This document shows positions 8,710-16,624 of a stretch of 64,000 nucleotides of DNA, in pieces. The notes under the pieces are model-generated. The model did not search any database. It was not told where the DNA came from and worked only from the letters and a program-made list of their open reading frames with translations. Every line of letters begins with the position of its first letter. Positions within the stretch are counted from its first letter, which is position 1. A program made the position numbers and the translations under genes. Origin of the DNA: UBA7657 sp049652985 (lineage in GTDB: Bacteria > Pseudomonadota > Alphaproteobacteria > Micavibrionales > Micavibrionaceae); NCBI GenBank assembly GCA_049652985.1, contig JBASFK010000006.1, positions 1-64,000 on the forward strand, read 5' to 3'.

Positions 8710-10647
8710 TTATATTTCCGCGAGCGATCCCAGTTCGACCACCTGGCTGGGCGGAATTTTGTAGAAATCCGTTGCCGATACAGCCGAGCGCGCCATGGCG
8801 ATATAGATTTTATCCTGCCAGCCCGGAAGGCCCCGCCGCGGGTTCGAGATGATCTTGTGCCGCCCGAGGAAGAAGGTGACATTCTCCATGTCCACATAAA
8901 GCCCCTGCTTGTCGGCATTATATAATGCGTTCAGCACATCGGGCGTCTCCATGTAACCGAAACTGACGATGGCGCGCACGATGCGCGACGACAGGTGCTC
9001 GATGATCAGGCGCTGGTTCTCCGGCACATTCGGTACTTCAGCAACAGCTACAGTAAGAATGATATTCTTCTCGTGAATGACCTGGTTGTGCTTGAGATTC
9101 TGCGTGAAGGCTTCGGGCGCATTGCGTGAATCACTCGTGAGGAAAATGGCCGTACCGCTGACGACGTGCGGCGGCGTGCGATCCAGCTTCTCGATCAGGT
9201 CAACCATGGAAATGCTTTTTCGCGTCGAATGCTTGTAGAGATAACGCGTGCCCTGCACCCAGGTCACTATCATGATAATGATATAGACCGCGAAACATAC
9301 CGGGACGAAACCGCCATCGAAGAATTTTATTAAATTACTGCCTAGGAAAACAAGCTCAATGATAAGGAAAGGCAGAACGACGAGCGCCGAGAAAGCATAA
9401 GTCTTGTTTAAAATTTTCGGCAGGACAATGAAAGCGAGAATGGAAGTCACTACCATGGTGCCATTGACAGCGATACCATAAGCAGATGCCAGCGCGCCGG
9501 ATTCTTTGAAAATCAGGCATAGCAGCAGAACGGCACAAAGTAGATAACCGTTCACTTTCGGCATGTAAATTTGCCCTGCTTCTGTAGCCGAGGTATGGCG
9601 GATTTCCATGCGCGGTAACAGACCCAGTTGAATAGCCTGGCGTGTCAGCGACATCGCGCCCGTGATCGTCGCTTGGCTGGCGATGACGGTTGCGACTGTC
9701 GCAAGAATGACCAGCGGCAGAAGGCCCCACTCCGGCACCAGCAAAAAGAATGGATTTTCAATAGCGGAAGGTTGCGCAAGGATCATCGCCCCCTGGCCTA
9801 GGTAATTCAGGGACAGGCAGGGAAAAACGAGCCACAGCCATGCGCGCTGAATAGGCTTGCGGCCGAAATGACCGAGATCCGCATACAATGCCTCAACACC
9901 CGTCACGGCCAGAAACACGCCGCCCAGAATAAAGAAACTGAGCGTGCCGTGCACCCACAGGAAATGAATGCCGTAATAAGGATTGAATGCGAAAAGAATG
10001 GCAGGGTTCTTGATAATCCAGCTCAGGCCGGCAAGAGCCATGACGAGGAACCACAATATTGTTACAGGCCCAAAAAAAGTCGAAACCTTGCCGGTTCCCT
10101 TTTTCTGCACCCAAAACAGCATAAAAAGAATGAAAATTGCCAGCGGCAAAACGAAATCACCGAATACCGGGGCAACAAGCTCAAGGCCTTCTACCGCAGA
10201 CAGAACGGAAATGGCCGGTGTAATGGCGGCATCCCCGTAAAATAACGCAGCGCCGGCAATAGCCGCGAAGAACACAATTTTCTTGCCACGGTGGACGCGT
10301 TTCTGGGCCATGGCCATGAGCGAAAGAATACCGCCCTCGCCCTTATTGTCGACCCGCAGCAATAGCAGGACATATTTAAGTGTCACGATGATAATCAGCG
10401 CCCAGAGAATGAGCGAAAGAATGCCGTAGATTTCAGCGGGAATAATTCCCTCGCCTGAAACGCGGCGCGCGGCCTCGCGGAATGCGTAAAGCGGGCTGGT
10501 GCCGATGTCGCCATAGACGACGCCGATACAGCCGATCAGAAGCGCCCTGTCGCGCACCCTCTTACGGGCGGCCCCTTCAACTGACTCAGGTTCCCCCTGT
10601 GTGATTTCCGCTGACGATTCAGTCTGCGTCTCTTTTGAACTCATCAC
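8710..10647 (-). CDS. kup: KUP-family potassium transporter
   Basis: 645 aa, close to the usual Kup length. The N-terminal signature ALLIGCIGVVYGDIGTSPLYAF is at about residues 35-56, followed by about 12 membrane segments and a cytoplasmic C-terminal part (from about 490). Kup proteins take up K+ with protons at low external potassium. A broken relative of its N-terminus appears at 42.8 kb. The upstream 200 bp (10648-10849) shows no recognisable gene. Confidence 0.93.
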   Translation of the reverse strand: MMSSKETQTESSAEITQGEPESVEGAARKRVRDRALLIGCIGVVYGDIGTSPLYAFREAARRVSGEGIIPAEIYGILSLILWALIIIVTLKYVLLLLRVDNKGEGGILSLMAMAQKRVHRGKKIVFFAAIAGAALFYGDAAITPAISVLSAVEGLELVAPVFGDFVLPLAIFILFMLFWVQKKGTGKVSTFFGPVTILWFLVMALAGLSWIIKNPAILFAFNPYYGIHFLWVHGTLSFFILGGVFLAVTGVEALYADLGHFGRKPIQRAWLWLVFPCLSLNYLGQGAMILAQPSAIENPFFLLVPEWGLLPLVILATVATVIASQATITGAMSLTRQAIQLGLLPRMEIRHTSATEAGQIYMPKVNGYLLCAVLLLCLIFKESGALASAYGIAVNGTMVVTSILAFIVLPKILNKTYAFSALVVLPFLIIELVFLGSNLIKFFDGGFVPVCFAVYIIIMIVTWVQGTRYLYKHSTRKSISMVDLIEKLDRTPPHVVSGTAIFLTSDSRNAPEAFTQNLKHNQVIHEKNIILTVAVAEVPNVPENQRLIIEHLSSRIVRAIVSFGYMETPDVLNALYNADKQGLYVDMENVTFFLGRHKIISNPRRGLPGWQDKIYIAMARSAVSATDFYKIPPSQVVELGSLAEI

Positions 10648-10849
10648 TGCCTTTTTCTTTTCAGAGCCGAGATCGTAATTCCTTGCCCGCAGAAAGGCAA
10701 CCGCAGAGAGGTTGATTATAAGTATTTGTTTTTAAAAGATTTTAAGGATGATTACAGTTGCGCTCCCATAAAGTGAAGCCTTTTTTCCCGCCCGCTTTGC
10801 AGCATGCGACCTTTTTCGGACGAATTGATTCAATATCTACAAAATTGTG

Positions 10850-11284
10850 CTAACAGGCTAACACAAGGGTGTTGTTGTGCGAACCCATCGGCTGGCAATT
10901 CACTTTTTTCTCACGGTGGAGGAAGTTTTCGTTGGCGCCAAGAATAACGTTCTCGATCCTCCTGAGGCGAACCGGGTCGTTCTTGGCTGAGTCGTGAATT
11001 CCTTGCAGCATCCGGGAAATCGCATCAAGCCGCTTGCCTTCAACCTCCCCTGCAACCGTTAACTTTACAGCATGGACCCGGTCATGGCTGCATTCCGTGC
11101 TAAAGCGCCGGTCAATGATCGCAGTACCAACGATCTCATTCCCCTTGATAGCGTCGCGCTTGACGGTAGACCAGCAATCATTACCTGGCTCAGGCGGGAT
11201 GACGCTGTCGACATAATGAACGCTTGCGCAACCACCGAGCATAAGCGCGCCTAAAAATGCAGAAGTTAGTTTGTACCTGTTCAT
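10850..11284 (-). CDS. Small lipoprotein of unknown function
   Basis: 144 aa with a clear lipobox LGGC (Cys19), so probably an outer-membrane lipoprotein. The rest is soluble and contains five further cysteines that could form disulphides. I do not recognise a family. It abuts the glycine-rich protein gene directly upstream (stop and start share base 11284), so the two are almost certainly co-expressed. Confidence 0.65.
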   Translation of the reverse strand: MNRYKLTSAFLGALMLGGCASVHYVDSVIPPEPGNDCWSTVKRDAIKGNEIVGTAIIDRRFSTECSHDRVHAVKLTVAGEVEGKRLDAISRMLQGIHDSAKNDPVRLRRIENVILGANENFLHREKKVNCQPMGSHNNTLVLAC

Positions 11285-12198
11285 TAGTGAGCAGGCTCGA
11301 GCACGGGATGATCCTGCGTCGCAACAGTTTCCAGTTCCTTGGGGTTTAGAAAACCTTCAGAAGCCTTACGATCGAGCACGGCGTCCACCAATCTTTTCGT
11401 ATCCTGCTCGCATTTCTCATGGCCTGCATCACCATTGTTCTTTTTCAGCTTTTTGATATCCTCTGGCGAACGCACACTTCTCGACTGCGGATCGACATGG
11501 GCACCCTTGGGAACAACAACCATACTGCCGTTGCAATCATGCGCCCGGCCTGGCATTGCCATTTTTGTCATAGCTTCAATTCTTGCCACTTCTACGGCAC
11601 CGCGCATTCTAACTTTTTCAGCTTCAACATTCGCCGCGCCGCTGGCGGTATTCATGGCCCGTTCTCCAGCAAGCCTGTTTTCAAATTGCTGCTCCTGGTG
11701 GAGAAGACAGTTAAGCGTTGCCCGGTCACTGCTCCAGAGCTTGTCGGCAATTTCTTCACGTTTTTCATGAGGAAGCTGTTTGTATTCACTGATCGTGTAT
11801 GCACCCATATCAACGCCCGCGGGTTTCAGCCGCTGAAAACCGAAGCCGCCACCACCCGGAGAACCAAAGCCGCCGAGACTAATCCCCCAGCCGTCCTGGC
11901 ATCCGCTTGCAGGCGCAAAAAATCCCGTACTTGGCAAACCAAGGAAACTGCTTCTCACATTGACGCTTTGCGCGTTGCCGGTGTTATTGGCATTAGCCGC
12001 GCCGCCTTCACCGCCTGGACCGCCCTGACCTCCCCGGCCACCTGCGCCGCCGTCTCCGCCATTATTAATCACATCGGGACCGCCACGACCACCACGCTCG
12101 CCCCCAGCCGCAGCAAATGGGGCAAAGGCAGCCGCTGAGAAAGTGAGTGCTGTTGCAAGGGCTACAGTATTAAAAATCGTTTTATAAGAATTTCTCAT
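11284..12198 (-). CDS. Glycine-rich secreted protein of unknown function
   Basis: 304 aa with an N-terminal signal peptide (cleavage near AFAPFAAAG). Residues 32-72 are a low-complexity Gly-rich tract (GGRGG, GGDGGAGG, GGQGGPGG), followed by FLGLPSTGFFAPASGCQDGW. The later part is charged and helical, with a DUF-like TLNCLLHQEQQFENRLAGER segment. No family recognised. It is coupled to the lipoprotein gene at 10850. Confidence 0.6.
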   Translation of the reverse strand: MRNSYKTIFNTVALATALTFSAAAFAPFAAAGGERGGRGGPDVINNGGDGGAGGRGGQGGPGGEGGAANANNTGNAQSVNVRSSFLGLPSTGFFAPASGCQDGWGISLGGFGSPGGGGFGFQRLKPAGVDMGAYTISEYKQLPHEKREEIADKLWSSDRATLNCLLHQEQQFENRLAGERAMNTASGAANVEAEKVRMRGAVEVARIEAMTKMAMPGRAHDCNGSMVVVPKGAHVDPQSRSVRSPEDIKKLKKNNGDAGHEKCEQDTKRLVDAVLDRKASEGFLNPKELETVATQDHPVLEPAH

Positions 12199-12389
12199 GA
12201 TGAATCACTCCAATCAGTCCGGTTATCGGGACATGGCCCGTTTATAGTTTTTGTTTATACGATGGCTTAAATTCCATAAAATTTCGCATTCTGTCAAGCC
12301 CAGTCTTCCCATAAAGTATTTGCATAAGGCAAAGCCCTCGTATAAAAGCAATTGGGTATTGAAATCAAAAGCTTTTTTGCTGGGTTTAT

Positions 12390-14090
12390 ATGCTGCTAAT
12401 GAAAAAAATTATGGCTTTGGTGAGCAAGACGCCGCAAGCGTGGGAGGTGCACCGCCCGCAACCCGCAACCATTCCCTCTTCCCGCTCGACAAAAGCGCCT
12501 GTCAAAATCACGAGGCCACTGGGCAGGCTTATACATTTTCCCGACATCATCAAAAACAATTCTTACATCGACCCGTCGAGCATAAAAGGTTACCTGAAAA
12601 CCGCGTTCACTGTTGCGGCTGGTTCGGCCGCATTAAACACCGCAGCAAAATATGCGCTCACGACCTCGATCCGCAGCATGGATATCACCATGGGCGGCGG
12701 CTCGGCTGTCGCGGGTGGCCTGGTCAGCGCCTATAACGAAGCAAGAAAAGATTACAAATCTGCATGCGAAAATACTCTGCCGGGTAATAAGCCGCTCGAC
12801 TTCAAGGACGCTGTGAAACTGATCTGGGCTCAGCATCGCGCAAAATACGGCAAAAAATTTCTCGCCGGGGCGGCTGGCGGCTTTGCCGGCGCATGGGGCG
12901 CGGATTTAGCGTTCGATAATCTCGATACCCTTAAGGAATGGGGCGGGTCCTGCAGCACATGGATCGGTGAAAGGTGGAGGGAATGGGCACCGCCTTCGCT
13001 GCAGACTTTCACAGTCGGGCTTGGCGCGTGGCTGAGTGAAAAATACGTCGATCTCAGGGAAAAATTGACCGACATTAAAGACCGGGTAATGGCCAGCTTC
13101 GACTCGCAGAAGCAACTTTTTTCGCTTCCGGAAGAACGGCCCGCGCTTCCTCTTTCACCTCCGGAGCCGCTGGGTCCCATTCCTGAATCATTAATTCAAA
13201 CGCTGGAAATCCCGCCACCTCCCGTCGCGGTCGAAGCGATCGAAGAAATGGTCATCACGCAAGACGCCCCCACGCAGAAAAACACGGAAATTCCCGTCAC
13301 GGAACTTACTCCCGAGCCGGAAATCACGGAGATTCCCATTACAGATCTGACGCCCAGACAACAACTCGCAGCGTTTCTCGACACTTCCCTTCCCGGCACC
13401 CGCCCCGACTATGTCGTGACCAAGGCGCTTCAGGGAACAGCCTGGGCGCAAAATGAAGCCATCGACGGTCTTTACAATGGCCGCTTCGGCTTCACGCAAA
13501 ACCGTGAACTCGCCGTGAAACTAGCCGCTGAAATGTCTGAACCTATTAAAGAACGGCTCGCCGCCTTCGGCGCGGACAACCTTTTAAGCAGCGAGAAAGA
13601 ATTGCTGCTGAAACTTGCCTTCATGGAAAACAATCCTGCGAACGCTGCATTCGGCATCACGCATAGTCCGCAGGACGCGCGCGACATCGTCGCGAAACTT
13701 GGACAAAGCTGGTACGGCGCGCCGGAACTGGTGCCGGAACTAACAGAAGAATTCGCCGTCGTGAACGATGTTGATCCACCCATCGAAGAAAATTTTACGG
13801 CTGAACAGATCGCGGAAATGCCCGAAGTCATGTCCTGCACGGCGCACCAGAACCCGGATGGTGTCTTGCCGCAATTTGAAGTGGCGTGTCAGCCCGCGGA
13901 TGCTGAACTGAACCCCGGCGCTGTCATCGGCCTGGACGTGGAGTCAGGCGGCAACCACACTCCCTACAAAATCCTTGTCACTGAGGAAGCGCTCGGAAAA
14001 TCCAAAGAAAAATATCTCGGAAGTGCCTTCTCATCATTGCTCGAAAACATGGAAGAACCGACCGCACCCACACTTACGACCGCACGCTGA
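12390..14090 (+). CDS. Unknown 566-aa protein next to the tRNA-Thr remnant
   Basis: 566 aa, unrecognised. Residues about 65-90 and 150-172 are Ala/Gly-rich and could insert in membranes (AAGSAALNTAAKYALTT; AGAAGGFAGAWGADLAF). A Pro-rich linker (about 245-330) contains a near-duplicate, EIPVTELTP then EIPITDLTP. The C-terminal half is helical. Start uncertain: ATGs at 12390, 12399 and 12411 all lack a good ribosome-binding site. Its stop lies 23 bp before the tRNA remnant, so it is the last gene outside the mobile region. Confidence 0.6.
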   Translation: MLLMKKIMALVSKTPQAWEVHRPQPATIPSSRSTKAPVKITRPLGRLIHFPDIIKNNSYIDPSSIKGYLKTAFTVAAGSAALNTAAKYALTTSIRSMDITMGGGSAVAGGLVSAYNEARKDYKSACENTLPGNKPLDFKDAVKLIWAQHRAKYGKKFLAGAAGGFAGAWGADLAFDNLDTLKEWGGSCSTWIGERWREWAPPSLQTFTVGLGAWLSEKYVDLREKLTDIKDRVMASFDSQKQLFSLPEERPALPLSPPEPLGPIPESLIQTLEIPPPPVAVEAIEEMVITQDAPTQKNTEIPVTELTPEPEITEIPITDLTPRQQLAAFLDTSLPGTRPDYVVTKALQGTAWAQNEAIDGLYNGRFGFTQNRELAVKLAAEMSEPIKERLAAFGADNLLSSEKELLLKLAFMENNPANAAFGITHSPQDARDIVAKLGQSWYGAPELVPELTEEFAVVNDVDPPIEENFTAEQIAEMPEVMSCTAHQNPDGVLPQFEVACQPADAELNPGAVIGLDVESGGNHTPYKILVTEEALGKSKEKYLGSAFSSLLENMEEPTAPTLTTAR

Positions 14091-14113
14091 TTTTACCTTG
14101 ATGTCCTGGGAAA

Positions 14114-14158
14114 TGGTGCCGGCAGAGAGGATTGAACTCCCGACCTTCGGTTTACAAA
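14114..14158 (-). other. tRNA-Thr 3'-half remnant, left attachment site (attL)
   Basis: 45 bp identical to bases 45177-45221, the 3' half (CCA end, T arm, variable region, anticodon loop) of the intact tRNA-Thr(UGU) at 45.2 kb. Identity stops abruptly inside the anticodon loop (TTTACAAA, then unrelated TTATATT). This is the classic scar left when an integrative element recombines into a tRNA gene with crossover in the anticodon loop. It marks the left end of the mobile region. Confidence 0.85.
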
Positions 14159-14303
14159 TTATATTATGGCAATTTTAGTATGTTGCCGTATCAAGAAGTA
14201 TAGGGGCGTATAATGCTGTGTCTATATGGATAATTTTTGTGTCCCCACGCGTGAGTGAAATCGTCTTTAGCACTACTGTTTCGTACCTTATTTGACCCCC
14301 CAA

Positions 14304-14322
14304 CCTTATTATCGCCTTATTA
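14304..14322. repeat. Paired CCTTATTA motifs near attL (candidate integrase arm sites)
   Basis: Two copies of CCTTATTA, at 14304-14311 and 14315-14322, are offset by 11 bp. The same pair with the same 11-bp offset occurs at 42356-42374 beside the intact tRNA-Thr, and the reverse-oriented TAATAAGG is repeated four times at 42206-42245. Short repeats flanking att cores are typical binding sites for integrase or excisionase arms. Confidence 0.5.
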
Positions 14323-14360
14323 GAACCAACATCTTTAACCCCCAAAATAGGAGAAAAGAA

Positions 14361-14618
14361 ATGAGTTCTAATGAGAAAATTGAGAAGCGGCTTCCTTTAT
14401 ATCAAGCAGACGGATTTTCACCAACAGAGCGTTTCATTGAATTTTCTGAAGTCCGAAAATATATCCCGCTTAGCCAAAGCCGCTATTACGCGCTGATGCG
14501 AGAAAAGCGCGTGCCTGTTTCCGTAAAAATTTCCGATCATCGCGCATGTTTTCTGTTGTCGGAAGTTTTGGCTTATACCGAGGCGCGGATTAAGGAACGT
14601 AATAAGAAAATAGTTTAA
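14361..14618 (+). CDS. Small AlpA-like DNA-binding protein
   Basis: 85 aa from the ATG at 14361, which has a GGAG ribosome-binding site. FSEVRKYIPLSQSRYYALMREKRVPVSVKI resembles the winged helix-turn-helix of AlpA/MerR-like excisionase regulators, where a serine-rich turn precedes the recognition helix. It lies just inside the left att site, where excisionase-type genes usually sit. A second AlpA-like gene is at 34946. Confidence 0.55.
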   Translation: MSSNEKIEKRLPLYQADGFSPTERFIEFSEVRKYIPLSQSRYYALMREKRVPVSVKISDHRACFLLSEVLAYTEARIKERNKKIV

Positions 14619-14662
14619 GAACTTTTACATTTAAGAACGGAGCATGAGGGCATACGAAAGGT

Positions 14663-14691
14663 TTGACAATATTCTATATGTCGATTATTCT
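14663..14691 (+). promoter_or_regulatory. Promoter of the ars operon (predicted leaderless)
   Basis: Perfect -35 TTGACA (14663-14668), 17-bp spacer, -10 TATTCT (14686-14691). The likely start of transcription is about 6-7 bp downstream, at the A of the arsR ATG (14698), so the mRNA would have no 5' leader. Confidence 0.7.
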
Positions 14692-14699
14692 GGACATAT
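14676..14699. promoter_or_regulatory. Inverted-repeat operator over the ars promoter
   Basis: A perfect inverted repeat, ATATGTC (14676-14682) and GACATAT (14693-14699), separated by 10 bp, covers the -10 element and reaches the arsR start codon. ArsR/SmtB repressors bind this kind of AT-rich dyad, so it is the probable autoregulatory operator. Arsenite binding to the repressor would free it. Confidence 0.65.
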
Positions 14700-15069
14700 G
14701 GACATACAAAAAGCCCTTATTGCCTTTGATGCCCTTTCGCAGGAAACCCGCCTGCGGGTGTTTAAGATACTCGTAGAATACGGGACGGAAGGTGCGCCCG
14801 CAGGGTCTTTAAGCGACAAGCTGGATATTCCCCATAACAGCCTGTCTTTTCACCTCAATCACATGAGCAATGCAGGGCTTATCCTATCCCGGCGCGAGGG
14901 GCGGTCGATTATCTACAGTGCCAACTTCGAGTTTTTTACGGGACTAATCCGCTACATGGTCGAGGATTGCTGCCGGGTGGAATTTGCCAGCATTCGGGAG
15001 AATAAGAAAAAAGGCTCATCGGTCATTGAATTAATGAATTGCTGTCAGCCCAAGAGGAAAAAAGCATGA
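14698..15069 (+). CDS. arsR: ArsR-family arsenic-responsive repressor
   Basis: 123 aa from the ATG at 14698. Winged helix-turn-helix: ALSQETRLRVFKILVEY, then LSDKLDIPHNSLSFHLNHMSNAGLI as the recognition region and REGRSIIYS as the wing. The classic ELCVCDL metal site is absent. Instead there are two Cys pairs, C91-C92 and C115-C116, recalling the C-terminal arsenite sites of Acidithiobacillus-type ArsR. First gene of a four-gene operon; its stop overlaps the next start (ATGA). A longer frame to 14644 would run through the promoter and is rejected. Confidence 0.85.
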   Translation: MDIQKALIAFDALSQETRLRVFKILVEYGTEGAPAGSLSDKLDIPHNSLSFHLNHMSNAGLILSRREGRSIIYSANFEFFTGLIRYMVEDCCRVEFASIRENKKKGSSVIELMNCCQPKRKKA

Positions 15070-15506
15070 AGATTTCAGAAATAAAAGAGAACTTGGCCGG
15101 ATTACAGGCTGTAAATTTCAAACTGCCTGATGGTTCTTATCTTCCCCCTCATTTCCATGTAACAGAAGTCGGGCTTGTTACGAAGCATTTCATTGATTGC
15201 GGCGGCACAGAGCGAAAAGAAACCGTTGCGAATTTCCAGCTATGGGAAGCGGGCGATTACGACCACAGGCTGGCTCCGCAAAAATTCCTGCATATTCTTA
15301 ATCTTTGCAAAAAGGTTCTAGGTGAAGAGGACTTGCCCATCGAGGTCGAATATCAGCAAAACACTATCAGCAAGTTCGGCCTCGATTTTGATGGAAAAGA
15401 TTTTATTCTGACGCCTAAGCAAACGGCGTGTTTGGCGCAGGACGCTTGCGGCATTCCGAATAAAGACCAGAAAGCAGGATGCGCTCCGGCGCAAGGATGC
15501 TGTTAA
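15066..15506 (+). CDS. DUF6428 family protein in the ars operon
   Basis: 146 aa. The pattern FKLPDGSYLPPHFHVTEVGLVTKHFIDCGG, followed by NFQLWEAGDYDHRL, matches DUF6428, a small family frequently found between arsR and arsC. The C-terminus is cysteine-rich (ACLAQDACGI ... GCAPAQGCC), suggesting As(III) or thiol chemistry, but the function is not known. It overlaps arsR by 4 bp and arsC by one base (TAATG). Confidence 0.75.
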   Translation: MKISEIKENLAGLQAVNFKLPDGSYLPPHFHVTEVGLVTKHFIDCGGTERKETVANFQLWEAGDYDHRLAPQKFLHILNLCKKVLGEEDLPIEVEYQQNTISKFGLDFDGKDFILTPKQTACLAQDACGIPNKDQKAGCAPAQGCC

Positions 15507-15925
15507 TGGCAAAGCGCGTTCTTGTTCTCTGCACTGGAAATTCTTGCCGTTCGGTCATAGCCGAAGCCCTTATTAATCAACTCGGAAAAGGCAAATACGA
15601 AGCCGTAAGCGCAGGAAGTTTTCCGGCGGGTTATGTTCATCCTAAATCAATCGAAACTTTAAAACGTCACGGTATTGATCCAGGAAATCCGCGCAGCAAG
15701 TCATGGGACGAATTCTCCACCCAGCCTTTTGATCTCGTTATTACGGTTTGCGATCAGGCGGCGGGGGAAAGCTGCCCTTTGTTTCCGGGCAAGCCGAAGA
15801 AACTGCATTGGAGTACGCCTGACCCGGCGAAGGCTACTGGCAGCGAAGCGGAAGTCAATGTCGCTTTTGATAAAGCCTTTAATATGCTTAAAAAGCAGAC
15901 AGAGGATTTAATACATGGCGGCTGA
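15506..15925 (+). CDS. arsC: Arsenate reductase, thioredoxin-coupled LMW-PTP type
   Basis: 139 aa. Reduces arsenate to arsenite. The N-terminal CX5R phosphate loop is C9-TGNSC-R15. Further cysteines lie at about 82 and 90 (VITVCDQAAGESCPLF), the redox pair used by thioredoxin-linked ArsC. WSTPDPAKATG is the conserved general-acid loop. The start is the ATG at 15506, overlapping the preceding stop as TAATG. The stop overlaps the aquaporin start by 11 bp. Confidence 0.92.
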   Translation: MAKRVLVLCTGNSCRSVIAEALINQLGKGKYEAVSAGSFPAGYVHPKSIETLKRHGIDPGNPRSKSWDEFSTQPFDLVITVCDQAAGESCPLFPGKPKKLHWSTPDPAKATGSEAEVNVAFDKAFNMLKKQTEDLIHGG

Positions 15926-16589
15926 ACAATTCAATCTCGCGCGCAGGCTTGTCGCAGAAGGGCTGGGAACGGCCCTGTTGGTGACGGCGGTTGTTGGATC
16001 CGGGATCATGGGGGAACAGCTTGCAGGCGGAAATATCGCAATCGCTTTGCTGGCAAATACGCTTTCCACAGGAGCGGCACTAATCGTTCTAATCCTGATT
16101 TTCGGTGCAATATCGGGTGCGCATTTTAATCCTGTCGTAAGCCTCTCCTTTGCCCTTCAACGCAAGTTACCGTGGAAAGAATTTTTGTTTTATCTCGCAG
16201 CGCAGATTGTGGGAGGAATAGCAGGAACAATATTGGCGCATGTTATGTTTGATTTGCCGCTTCTCATGGAGTCAACCCATACACGCACTGGTACAGGAGT
16301 ATGGGCGGGAGAGATAGTCGCATCGTTTGGCTTATTGGCAACAATCCTTGGCTGCCTGCGTTCGCGCCCGGAAGCTGTCCCCTATGCGGTCGGCCTGTTC
16401 ATCATGTCGGCATACTGGTTCACATCATCAACCTCTTTCGCAAATCCGGCGGTGACTATCGCCCGCTCCTTCACAGATACATTCTCCGGAATCGGGCCGG
16501 ATGATGTTCCGGCTTTTATAGCAGCGCAGATTGTTGGGGCTTTGTTGGCAACAATGCTCTTTCGCTGGCTTTGGTTTTCAAAGTCCTAA
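15915..16589 (+). CDS. aqpS: MIP-family aquaporin, putative arsenite channel (AqpS-like)
   Basis: 224 aa with six membrane segments and both half-helix motifs: SGAHFNPVVSLS (NPV) and SFANPAVTIARS (NPA). In alphaproteobacteria such as Sinorhizobium meliloti, an aquaglyceroporin (AqpS) in the ars operon lets arsenite made by ArsC leave the cell passively. No ArsB or Acr3 pump is present here, so this gene probably fills the export role. It converges on czcA with only 35 bp between. Confidence 0.85.
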   Translation: MAAEQFNLARRLVAEGLGTALLVTAVVGSGIMGEQLAGGNIAIALLANTLSTGAALIVLILIFGAISGAHFNPVVSLSFALQRKLPWKEFLFYLAAQIVGGIAGTILAHVMFDLPLLMESTHTRTGTGVWAGEIVASFGLLATILGCLRSRPEAVPYAVGLFIMSAYWFTSSTSFANPAVTIARSFTDTFSGIGPDDVPAFIAAQIVGALLATMLFRWLWFSKS

Positions 16590-16624
16590 AAATGCTGCTT
16601 TGTCGTTTAAAAGAAAATATTCTT

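Noticed and set aside
12251..12736. 161-codon plus-strand frame before the 566-aa gene
   Set aside because: It overlaps the start of the better-supported 566-aa frame and its translation lacks protein-like composition.
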